In this document: positions 27,841-34,515 of the stretch, piece after piece
How positions within the stretch are numbered: the first letter of the stretch is position 1
Layout: each line of letters starts with the position of its first letter
Assembly: GCA_902775385.1 (NCBI GenBank)
Contig: CACYMI010000028.1
Coordinates: 1-34,515 of the forward strand
Direction of reading: 5' to 3'
From: an uncultured Bacteroidales bacterium
Lineage (GTDB): Bacteria > Bacteroidota > Bacteroidia > Bacteroidales > Bacteroidaceae
DNA length: 34,515 nucleotides
Program-made: the position numbers and the translations under genes
Notes under the pieces: model-generated
Told to the model about the DNA's origin: nothing
Databases searched by the model: none
The model's input: only the letters and a program-made list of their open reading frames with translations

Positions 27841-27943
27841 GCCTCACCCCGGCCCCCTCCCGTGGGAGAGGAAGAATTTAGGGGGTTAGAGGTTAGAGGT
27901 TAGCAAACTTATATTTTTCACTTTTCACTCTTTCACTCTTCAC
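27841..27943. repeat. Mixed repeat block between amtB and the TorF-like gene
   Basis: A hairpin-family copy (CCGGCCCCCTCCCGTGGGAG, 27849-27868) is followed by tandem AGAGGTT units and then TTTCACT/CTTCACT heptamers ending at the amtB stop. Both repeat families meet here in non-coding sequence. Confidence 0.75.
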
Positions 27944-29209
27944 TTAATTATAGCACAACTCGCCATGCTCGTAAACATCCAGGCCCTCATCCTCGATACG
28001 GGCAGGAACGCGCAAGCCGTGAATCTTCTTAATGGCAAAGAAGAGGACGATACCGCAGGCAGCAGCCCACAGGTCAATCATCAGAATGCCAAAGCACTCG
28101 GCCCCGAAGAAGCCCCAGCCATGACCATACAGAGCACCGTTGCTGGTGGAGAGCAAACCCGTCATCAGCGTACCCAAGATACCGCACACACCATGAACCG
28201 AGCTTGCGCCCACAGGGTCATCGATGTGCAAACGGTGATCAATAAACTCAATAGAGAATACCAGCACCGTTCCGCAAACCAGGCCGATAATCACGGCACC
28301 CAGCGGAGACACCAGGTCACAGCCGGCCGTAACACCTACCAATCCGGCCAGCACACCGTTCAATGTCAGGGAGAACGAAGGCTTCTTATACCTGAGCCAG
28401 GTCAGGAACATCGTAGCACAGCCACCAGCTGCGGCAGCCAGGTTCGTTGTCAGGAACACATGGCAGATAGCCGTACGGTTAACGGCACCAGAGGCAGCCA
28501 GCTGAGAACCGGGATTGAAACCGAACCATCCCATCCACAGGATAAACACACCCAGCGCAGCCAGCGTCAGAGAGTGACCGGGGATAGCCCTGCTCTTACC
28601 ATCCTTACCGTACTTACCCCTACGGGCACCCAGCACAATAGCACCTATCAGCGCCAGCACGCCGCCCACACTATGCACAATGGCAGAGCCCGCAAAGTCA
28701 TGAAACACATCTCCGAAGGTTGTCATCATGAAACCGTCGGCAGCATCGTTGCAAAGCCAGCCGCCGCCCCAGGTCCAGTGACCCTCGATGGGATAAATCA
28801 GCAGAGAGATAATGGCGCTGTAAATAACGTACATCGAGAACTTGGTACGCTCGGCCATGGCACCGCTCACAATCGTAGCACTGGTAGCACAGAACACCGT
28901 TTCAAAGATCAGGAAACCCTCTACGGGCAGGTCTCCCTTGTAGAAAGAGAGGTCGCCCCAGTTGGGCAGACCCACAAAGCCTCCCAGCACATCACTTCCG
29001 AACATAAGTCCGAAGCCCACCAGCCAGAACAGCAAGGAGCCGAACATAAAATCCACAAAATTCTTAAACAGGATGTTCACCGTATTCTTACTGCGCGTAA
29101 AACCAGCCTCACAAAGGGCAAAACCCGGCTGCATGAAAAACACCAGCATCGCAGCCAACAACATCCATACCGTATCTAAAGATAAAGACAAACTATCCAT
29201 AATCATCAT
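27944..29209 (-). CDS. amtB: Ammonium transporter
   Basis: 421 residues and about 11 hydrophobic segments. Motifs of the Amt/Rh family are GFALCEAGFTRSKN (near 31-44), FHDFAGSAIVHSVGG (pore His region, near 168-182), LWMGWFGFNPGS and DPVGASSVHGVCGILGT (second pore His). It imports ammonium across the inner membrane. There is no cleaved signal peptide. Its ATG overlaps the glnK stop (ATGA), so translation of the two is likely coupled. GlnK blocks the AmtB pore when nitrogen is ample. The TorF-like porin lies downstream on the same strand. Identification is firm. Confidence 0.95.
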   Translation of the reverse strand: MMIMDSLSLSLDTVWMLLAAMLVFFMQPGFALCEAGFTRSKNTVNILFKNFVDFMFGSLLFWLVGFGLMFGSDVLGGFVGLPNWGDLSFYKGDLPVEGFLIFETVFCATSATIVSGAMAERTKFSMYVIYSAIISLLIYPIEGHWTWGGGWLCNDAADGFMMTTFGDVFHDFAGSAIVHSVGGVLALIGAIVLGARRGKYGKDGKSRAIPGHSLTLAALGVFILWMGWFGFNPGSQLAASGAVNRTAICHVFLTTNLAAAAGGCATMFLTWLRYKKPSFSLTLNGVLAGLVGVTAGCDLVSPLGAVIIGLVCGTVLVFSIEFIDHRLHIDDPVGASSVHGVCGILGTLMTGLLSTSNGALYGHGWGFFGAECFGILMIDLWAAACGIVLFFAIKKIHGLRVPARIEDEGLDVYEHGELCYN

Positions 29210-29553
29210 TTTTTATCACGTAAAACAACATCACCATGCTCACCCGTACGGATGCTCCAGGTATCAATCATATCACTCACGAAGATACGTCCGTCGCCAA
29301 CCTCTCCGGTATGCGCCGTCCGGATAATCACCTTAATGGTAGAATCCACAAACTGTTCGCGGCACACAATACTGATAGCCACACGCTCAATAACGTCAGT
29401 AGAATACTGGACACCACGGTAGATACGCTCCTGGCGGCTCTGGCCAATGCCATGCACGTCATGGTACTCAAACCAGTCAATGTCAGAGGACAACAACGCC
29501 TCCTTGACATCCTCAAACTTTGTCTTTCGGATAATCGCTTCAATCTTTTTCAT
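29206..29553 (-). CDS. glnK: P-II nitrogen regulatory protein
   Basis: 115 residues from ATG at 29553 (MKKIEAIIRKTKFEDVKEAL). The T-loop IGQSRQERIYRGVQYSTD has Tyr50 at the place of the uridylylated Tyr51 of E. coli GlnB. The B-loop is RTAHTGEVGDGRIFV (near 81-95). It is a cytoplasmic trimer that binds ATP/ADP and 2-oxoglutarate and controls AmtB. An in-frame extension to 29757 is rejected because the promoter at 29631-29663 lies inside it. It overlaps amtB by 4 nt and faces away from dapF-dapL-gltB. Naming it glnK rather than glnB rests on the amtB pairing. Confidence 0.93.
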   Translation of the reverse strand: MKKIEAIIRKTKFEDVKEALLSSDIDWFEYHDVHGIGQSRQERIYRGVQYSTDVIERVAISIVCREQFVDSTIKVIIRTAHTGEVGDGRIFVSDMIDTWSIRTGEHGDVVLRDKK

Positions 29554-29630
29554 AAGACATCTGTTTTTTTCGAAGATTAATAATGTTAATAAATGAGCGT
29601 CCTGTGTGTCACATTGCAATGTTTTCGGTG

Positions 29631-29663
29631 CAAAGGTATGGCAAAATGTTGCTATCGGCCAAA
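29631..29663 (-). promoter_or_regulatory. Promoter of glnK-amtB
   Basis: Minus-strand TTTG (29660-29663), 21 nt, TACCTTTG (29631-29638). It is a near-consensus Bacteroidetes promoter giving a leader of about 70 nt. No sigma-54 motif is seen here. Confidence 0.7.
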
Positions 29664-29776
29664 TTTTTATTGCAAAAAGACGCATCCAAGACAACAACAA
29701 TTGATGTATGTCAATAAAAACAACAGTTAAGACATCTTTTTGAAACAAAAATATCAATTAATCTGCCTAAAAGCAA

Positions 29777-29784
29777 TACCTTTG
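29777..29784 (+). promoter_or_regulatory. Promoter -7 box of dapF-dapL-gltB
   Basis: TACCTTTG, the same core as in the divergent glnK promoter, 49 nt before the dapF ATG. There is no TTTG at the -33 distance. Confidence 0.5.
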
Positions 29785-29833
29785 TGTCAGAAATAAGCAA
29801 AGTGACAACAAAGAAGAAAGATTCATTCGCAAA

Positions 29834-30688
29834 ATGAAAGATAAAATCCGTTTTACCAAAATGCATGGGGCAGGCAACGACTACATCTACGTTGACAGTA
29901 CCTTATATAATATAAAGGACCCTGCCGCTGCCGCCCGCCTCTGGAGCGACCGCCACAAAGGCATCGGCTCAGACGGACTGGTACTGATCGGACGATCCAG
30001 GATGCCCGAAGCCGACTTCACCATGCGCATCTTCAATGCCGACGGCTCAGAGGCCATGATGTGCGGCAATGCCAGCCGTTGCATCGGCAAATACCTGTAC
30101 GAAAGGACCCACCCCTGGCCCCTCCCTGTAATGGAGGGGGATGGTTGCAAAGAAACAGCAATAAGGCTATTGACCATGTCCGGAATTAAAATACTTCACC
30201 TCCATATTGTCAATGAGATTGTTGAGAGCGTAACCGTTGACATGGGCGAGCCCGTTTTCCAGGACGAAAGCCAGTTCAACCCGGCCTACGCCCCCATCGC
30301 CCCCCATACTGAGGCTCTGTTTGTCAGCATGGGCAATCCTCACTACGTAATCTTCACCGATGACGTAGATGCCGTTGAGACATCAGGAAAAGAATTAGAA
30401 CACCACAACGCGTTTCCCCAGCGCGCCAACATCGAATTTGCCGATTTGCGTCCTGAAGGCATTCGGGTGCGCGTCTGGGAACGCGGCAGTGGTATCACCC
30501 AAGCCTGCGGAACAGGCGCCTGCGCCACGGCAGTAGCCGCCTGCAAGACAGGACGGGCAGGACGCAAGAGCCGTATCATCATGGACGGCGGCACCCTGGA
30601 GATAGAATGGAACGAGGCCGACAACCATGTGTATATGACAGGTCCGGCCGAGTTCGTGTTTGAAGGAGAGATAGAAAGTCATGAGTGA
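29834..30688 (+). CDS. dapF: Diaminopimelate epimerase
   Basis: 284 residues. It interconverts LL- and meso-diaminopimelate for lysine and cell-wall synthesis. Landmarks are [13 protein letters not shown] at the start, the first catalytic Cys in [15 protein letters not shown] (near 76-90), [10 protein letters not shown], and the second Cys in [14 protein letters not shown] (near 220). An extra proline-rich stretch [13 protein letters not shown] follows KYLYER; it is a repeat-element insertion into a loop just after the first Cys. The last residues ESHE and the stop are formed by the direct repeat flanking the palindromic element downstream. It is followed at about 95 nt by dapL, the preceding step of the same pathway. 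Confidence 0.93.
   Translation: MKDKIRFTKMHGAGNDYIYVDSTLYNIKDPAAAARLWSDRHKGIGSDGLVLIGRSRMPEADFTMRIFNADGSEAMMCGNASRCIGKYLYERTHPWPLPVMEGDGCKETAIRLLTMSGIKILHLHIVNEIVESVTVDMGEPVFQDESQFNPAYAPIAPHTEALFVSMGNPHYVIFTDDVDAVETSGKELEHHNAFPQRANIEFADLRPEGIRVRVWERGSGITQACGTGACATAVAACKTGRAGRKSRIIMDGGTLEIEWNEADNHVYMTGPAEFVFEGEIESHE
30105..30146. repeat. GC-rich hairpin element inside dapF
   Basis: CCCCTCCC-TGTAAT-GGAGGGGG hairpin core, read in frame as [11 protein letters not shown] diverged copy of the family. Confidence 0.65.
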
Positions 30689-30771
30689 AGGCTGCGATTA
30701 AGCGAGAGGAGAGTGAAGCTTGCTTCAACTTTCCCGAGCGTGAGCAGGCTCGACCGCAGGTCAAGAGTGAA
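30678..30771. repeat. Palindromic element flanked by direct repeats, dapF/dapL gap
   Basis: GTCATGAGTGAA (30678-30689) and GTCAAGAGTGAA (30760-30771) flank about 70 bp. Inside are the terminal inverted CTGCG/CGCAG, a GAAGC-TT-GCTTC dyad and a CGAGC...GCTCG hairpin. It looks like a small REP/MITE-type element. The left repeat contains the dapF stop. Confidence 0.6.
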
Positions 30772-30782
30772 TAATTAAGATT

Positions 30783-32009
30783 ATGAAGATAAACAAGCAT
30801 TATACAGAATTATCGGGCAACTATCTGTTTGCCGAGATTGCCAGGAAGGTACAGGCCTTCAAGGCAGAGAATCCCCAGGCGGATGTCATAAGCTTAGGCA
30901 TTGGCGACGTAACACAGCCGCTCTGTCCGGTAGTTGTGGAAGCCTTGCACAAGGCAGCCGACGAGATGGCAGTTGCCGCCACCTTCCGCGGGTACGGTCC
31001 CGAGCGGGGATATGACTTCCTGCGCAATGCCATTGTAGAGAACGACTACCGTTCCCGCGGCATAGACATCGATGCCGACGAGGTCTTCGTCAGCGACGGA
31101 GCCAAGAGCGACACCGGCAACTTTCAGGAACTGCTGGCTGAGGACTGCGTAGTAGCGGTCACAGACCCCGTCTATCCCGTCTATGTGGATTCCAATGTGA
31201 TGGCAGGCCGGCGTATCGTAAAGCTGCCCTGCACGGCAGAGAACGGTTTTGTGCCAGAGCTGCCCGCAGAGCACGTGGACGTCATCTACCTGTGCTATCC
31301 CAATAACCCCACCGGAACAACACTCACCAAGGAGCAGCTGAGGAAATGGGTGGACTATGCACTCCAGAGCGGCGCGATCATCTTCTACGATGCTGCCTAC
31401 GAGGCTTTTATCCAAAGCGAAGATGTACCGCACAGCATCTACGAGATACCCGGTGCCAAGGAGTGTGCCGTGGAGTTCCATAGCTACAGCAAGACTGCCG
31501 GGTTTACAGGTATCCGCTGCGGCTACACCATCGTACCCAAAGGAGTGAAAAGTGAAGGAGTGAAAAGTGAAAAATATGATTTAGCGGGAACTGTATCACT
31601 TAATGCACTCTGGAGCCGCCGTCAGAGCACCAAGTTCAACGGCACCAGCTACCTCAGCCAGCGGGCTGCCGAGGCCATCTATACCCCTGAAGGCAAGCAG
31701 CAGATCCGTGCCACCATCGACTACTACATGCAGAATGCGCGATTGATGCGCGAGGCATTGACCGATATAGGATTCACCGTTTATGGCGGAACAGACGCCC
31801 CCTATCTATGGGTAAAAGTGCCTGGCCTCACCCCCGTTGGCGAGGGGAGCTCATGGGGCTTCTTTGACTGGATGCTCCAGAATGCCCACGTAGTATGCAC
31901 ACCCGGAGCCGGCTTCGGCCCTAGCGGAGAAGGGTATGTAAGACTGACCGCCTTCGGCACCCATGAGAACACAGAAAAGGCAATTCGCCGTATAACCAAC
32001 AGACTGTAA
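30783..32009 (+). CDS. dapL: LL-diaminopimelate aminotransferase
   Basis: 408 residues, a class I/II PLP enzyme. It makes LL-diaminopimelate from tetrahydrodipicolinate and glutamate, the one-step lysine route used by Bacteroidetes. Seen are [53 protein letters not shown], and the PLP-lysine in [15 protein letters not shown] (near 238-252). Two in-frame repeat insertions disturb the family pattern: [14 protein letters not shown] (near 254-264) and [11 protein letters not shown] (near 350). It is co-directional with dapF and with gltB (25 nt downstream); glutamate made by GltB is its amino donor. Confidence 0.94.
   Translation: MKINKHYTELSGNYLFAEIARKVQAFKAENPQADVISLGIGDVTQPLCPVVVEALHKAADEMAVAATFRGYGPERGYDFLRNAIVENDYRSRGIDIDADEVFVSDGAKSDTGNFQELLAEDCVVAVTDPVYPVYVDSNVMAGRRIVKLPCTAENGFVPELPAEHVDVIYLCYPNNPTGTTLTKEQLRKWVDYALQSGAIIFYDAAYEAFIQSEDVPHSIYEIPGAKECAVEFHSYSKTAGFTGIRCGYTIVPKGVKSEGVKSEKYDLAGTVSLNALWSRRQSTKFNGTSYLSQRAAEAIYTPEGKQQIRATIDYYMQNARLMREALTDIGFTVYGGTDAPYLWVKVPGLTPVGEGSSWGFFDWMLQNAHVVCTPGAGFGPSGEGYVRLTAFGTHENTEKAIRRITNRL
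31541..31575. repeat. AGTGAAAAGTGAAGG repeats inside dapL
   Basis: Two GGAGTGAAAAGTGAA units in tandem, read in frame as [10 protein letters not shown] in a surface loop after the PLP-lysine segment. Confidence 0.75.
31824..31850. repeat. Partial GC-rich element inside dapL
   Basis: GCCTCACCCCCGTTGGCGAG and following bases match half of the hairpin family. Read in frame as LTPVGEGSS. Confidence 0.65.
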
Positions 32010-32034
32010 AAAAAAAGAAAAGGACGTAAATCAT

Positions 32035-34515
32035 ATGAGACAGAAAGGATTGTACAACGAAGCCTACGAGCACGACGCCTGCGGCGTAGGCATGGTAGTA
32101 AACATCCACGGCGGCAAGAGCCATGAGCTGGTGGACAACGCACTGAAAGTGCTGGAGAACATGGAGCACCGTGGAGCCGAGACACGCGACAAAACCGGCG
32201 ACGGTGCCGGCATCATGGTACAGATACCCCACGAGTTTATTCTGTTACAGGGCATACCCGTACCCGAAAAGGGTCGCTACGGAACAGGATTGGCATTCCT
32301 TCCCAAAGACGAGAAGGCACAACAAGAGATCCTGGCCGTAATGATTGAGGAGATAGAACGCGAGGGTTTGCAGTTGATGCACATGCGTTCCGTTCCCACA
32401 TGCCCCGAAGCATTGGGAGCAGCTGCCCGCGAGGTAGAGCCCGAAATCAAACAAATATTTGTGACTGGCGTATCTGAGGACAAAGCAGGAAACTTTGACA
32501 GTATCCTCTACAAGGTAAGAAAGCACATTGAAAACAGAATCACAAACGAGGATTTCTACATCTGTTCACTTTCCAACAAGAACATTATCTACAAAGGAAT
32601 GCTCACCAGCGGACAGCTCAGACGCTATTTCACCGACCTCTCCAATCCCTACTTTACCAGCGGATTGGCCCTGGTACACTCACGTTTCTCAACCAACACC
32701 TTCCCCAAGTGGAAACTGGCCCAGCCCTTCCGCCTGTTGGCCCACAATGGTGAGATCAACACCATCCGTGGTAATCGCGGTTGGATGAAGGCACGCGAAA
32801 GTGTACTCAGCAGCGAGGCTTTAGGAGACATCAAGGACCTCCGTCCCATTGTTCAGGAAGGCATGAGCGACTCTGCCAGTCTCGATAACGTATTCGAGTT
32901 CCTGATGATGAGCGGACTCTCATTACCTCAGGCAATGGCCATCCTGGTTCCCGAGAGCTTCAACGACAAGAATCCCATCAGCGAGGACCTGAAGGCCTTC
33001 TACGAATATCACTCCATCCTGATGGAGCCTTGGGACGGCCCTGCCGCCCTGCTATTCTCCGACGGACGTTATGCAGGTGGTATGTTGGACAGAAACGGTC
33101 TTCGTCCCAGTCGTTACACCATCACCAAGAGCGGCATGATTGTGGTAGCCTCCGAGGTGGGCGTCATGGACTTCGAGCCCGGAGATGTGGTAAGCAAGGG
33201 ACGCCTGCAGCCCGGTAAGATTCTGCTCATAGACACTCAGGAAGGCAAGATATACTACGATGGCGAGATTAAGGAAAAACTGGCCAAGGCACACCCCTAT
33301 CGCGAATGGCTGAGCACCAACCGTATCCAGCTGGAGAAGCTGAAGAGCGGTCGTCACGTAGAGAACTCCGTGGAGAACCTGGAACGCAAGCTCGTAGAGT
33401 TCGGATACGGTCAGGAAGACATAGACAAAACCATCATCCCCATGGCCACCGCCGGACAGGAACCCGTAGCCGCCATGGGTAATGACACGCCCCTGGCTGT
33501 CATCAGCGACCGTCCGCAGGTGTTCTTCAACTATTTCCGTCAGCAGTTCGCGCAGGTCACCAACCCGGCCATCGACCCCATCCGCGAGGAACTGGTGATG
33601 AGCCTTACAGAGTACATCGGTGCTGTAGGAACCAACATCCTGACCCCCGATGCCAGCAACTGCAAGATGGTTCGTCTGCCACAGCCCGTGCTGACGAATA
33701 CACAGTTGGATATATTATGTAATATCCGCTATAAGGGTTTCAATACGAAGAAACTGTCCATGCTGTTCGACATAAAGAAGGGCGAGAGCGGTCTTCGTCA
33801 GGCTATCGACGACCTTTGTAAAGAGGCAGAAGCCAGTGTGGACGAGGGTGTAAACTACATCATCCTCTCTGATAGAGACATCGACAGCAAACACGCAGCT
33901 ATCCCCTCGTTGTTGGCCGTTTCTGCCGTTCACCATTACCTTATTGGTGTAGGCAAGCGTGTACAGACCGCCCTTATTGTAGAAAGCGGCGAGATACGCG
34001 AGGTTATGCACGCAGCCCTTCTTTTGGGTTACGGTGCCAGCGCCATCTGTCCTTACATGACCTTTGCCGTGCTGGACGACCTGGTGAAGAAGCACAAGAT
34101 TCAGGAGGATTATGCAACGGCCGAGGCTCATTATATCAAGGCTGTCGACAAAGGCCTGAAGAAGATTATGAGCAAGATGGGTATCAGCACCATCCGCAGT
34201 TATCGCGGCGCCAAGATATTCGAGAGCATCGGACTGAGCGAAGACCTGTTGAAACGTTACTTCGGCACAGAGATGAGCACCATTGGCGGTATTGGACTGA
34301 AGGAGATCGCCCGCGACGCTATCCGTCTGCACGACGAGGCATTCAAGCCTGCGGAAATCAACGAGTTCCTTCCCAACAATGGTCAGTTTGCATGGCGTAA
34401 GGACGGTATCAAGCATGCTTGGAACCCAGAGACAATTGCCAATCTGCAGTTGGCCACTCGTCTGGGCAGCTACAAGAAATATAAGGAATGGGAAAAGATG
34501 GTCGACGAGAAGGAA
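32035..34515 (+). CDS. gltB: Glutamate synthase large subunit, N-terminal 827 residues
   Basis: Starts at ATG 32035, 25 nt after dapL, and is open to the right edge. After a short propeptide the glutaminase domain begins at Cys16 (EHDACGVGMVVN), with MEHRGAETRDKTGDGAGI, HSRFSTNTFPKW and LLAHNGEINTIRGNRGWM. The central domain follows (LTPDASNCKMVRLPQPVL, IILSDRD, AIPSLLAVSAVHHYL, GYGASAICPY). The FMN/TIM-barrel part has only begun (MGISTIRSYRGAKIFESIGL, FGTEMSTIGGIGL). The full protein would be about 1500 residues. It makes two glutamates from 2-oxoglutarate and glutamine, with reductant through GltD, which is likely beyond the edge. No repeat insertion or frameshift is seen in this part. Confidence 0.95.
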   Translation, partial: MRQKGLYNEAYEHDACGVGMVVNIHGGKSHELVDNALKVLENMEHRGAETRDKTGDGAGIMVQIPHEFILLQGIPVPEKGRYGTGLAFLPKDEKAQQEILAVMIEEIEREGLQLMHMRSVPTCPEALGAAAREVEPEIKQIFVTGVSEDKAGNFDSILYKVRKHIENRITNEDFYICSLSNKNIIYKGMLTSGQLRRYFTDLSNPYFTSGLALVHSRFSTNTFPKWKLAQPFRLLAHNGEINTIRGNRGWMKARESVLSSEALGDIKDLRPIVQEGMSDSASLDNVFEFLMMSGLSLPQAMAILVPESFNDKNPISEDLKAFYEYHSILMEPWDGPAALLFSDGRYAGGMLDRNGLRPSRYTITKSGMIVVASEVGVMDFEPGDVVSKGRLQPGKILLIDTQEGKIYYDGEIKEKLAKAHPYREWLSTNRIQLEKLKSGRHVENSVENLERKLVEFGYGQEDIDKTIIPMATAGQEPVAAMGNDTPLAVISDRPQVFFNYFRQQFAQVTNPAIDPIREELVMSLTEYIGAVGTNILTPDASNCKMVRLPQPVLTNTQLDILCNIRYKGFNTKKLSMLFDIKKGESGLRQAIDDLCKEAEASVDEGVNYIILSDRDIDSKHAAIPSLLAVSAVHHYLIGVGKRVQTALIVESGEIREVMHAALLLGYGASAICPYMTFAVLDDLVKKHKIQEDYATAEAHYIKAVDKGLKKIMSKMGISTIRSYRGAKIFESIGLSEDLLKRYFGTEMSTIGGIGLKEIARDAIRLHDEAFKPAEINEFLPNNGQFAWRKDGIKHAWNPETIANLQLATRLGSYKKYKEWEKMVDEKE

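Noticed and set aside
29554-29757. 68-residue N-terminal extension of the P-II protein
   Set aside because: It contains the glnK promoter, and P-II proteins begin at MKKIEAII.

Overview
The window looks like a chromosomal segment of a Prevotella-like member of the Bacteroidales. Supporting signs are promoters of the Bacteroidetes type (TAnnTTTG boxes, several with a TTTG about 20 nt upstream), start codons mostly without Shine-Dalgarno sequences, secreted proteins ending in a DLSGRR...GVYIV.GKKVLV type tail, a GH106 rhamnosidase, the DapL route to lysine, and PurF/CarB/AsnB of the Bacteroides type. This taxonomic call is inference from gene style, not from a marker search.

Positions 1-8300 are a carbohydrate and cell-surface region. 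It holds the start of a secreted esterase-like alpha/beta hydrolase, an unknown 133-residue exported protein, a likely operon of fucO (lactaldehyde reductase) followed by a GH106 alpha-L-rhamnosidase, and a secreted CotH-kinase protein with lamin-tail domains. Positions 8370-17313 hold a 1867-residue GLUG-type repeat surface protein, an AraC-family regulator and a FAS1 lipoprotein. Then comes a small heat-shock protein with two unusual signals for this phylum: a perfect sigma-54 -24/-12 consensus and a strong Shine-Dalgarno.

Positions 18142-34515 form a nitrogen-assimilation and amidotransfer cluster: asnB, a newly noticed 43-residue membrane protein with its own promoter and terminator, carA-carB, purF, pyrG, a TorF-like outer-membrane protein, amtB, glnK, then divergently dapF, dapL and the first 827 codons of gltB. 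Most of these enzymes use glutamine or ammonium. GlnK and AmtB sense and import ammonium, and GltB makes glutamate.

This last region is peculiar in two ways. First, it is peppered with two dispersed short-repeat families: a GC-rich hairpin element that reads as PSPVGEG-like peptide, and tandem AGTGAAG-like heptamers. They sit between genes and also in frame inside asnB, carA, the carA/carB junction, pyrG, dapF and dapL. Neither family was seen in the first 18 kb. Second, asnB, purF and carA each carry an out-of-frame internal deletion in otherwise well-conserved sequence, carA is fused to carB through a repeat element, and carB stops after its first half. This is either recent decay of several amidotransferase genes or a local assembly fault; raw reads would decide.
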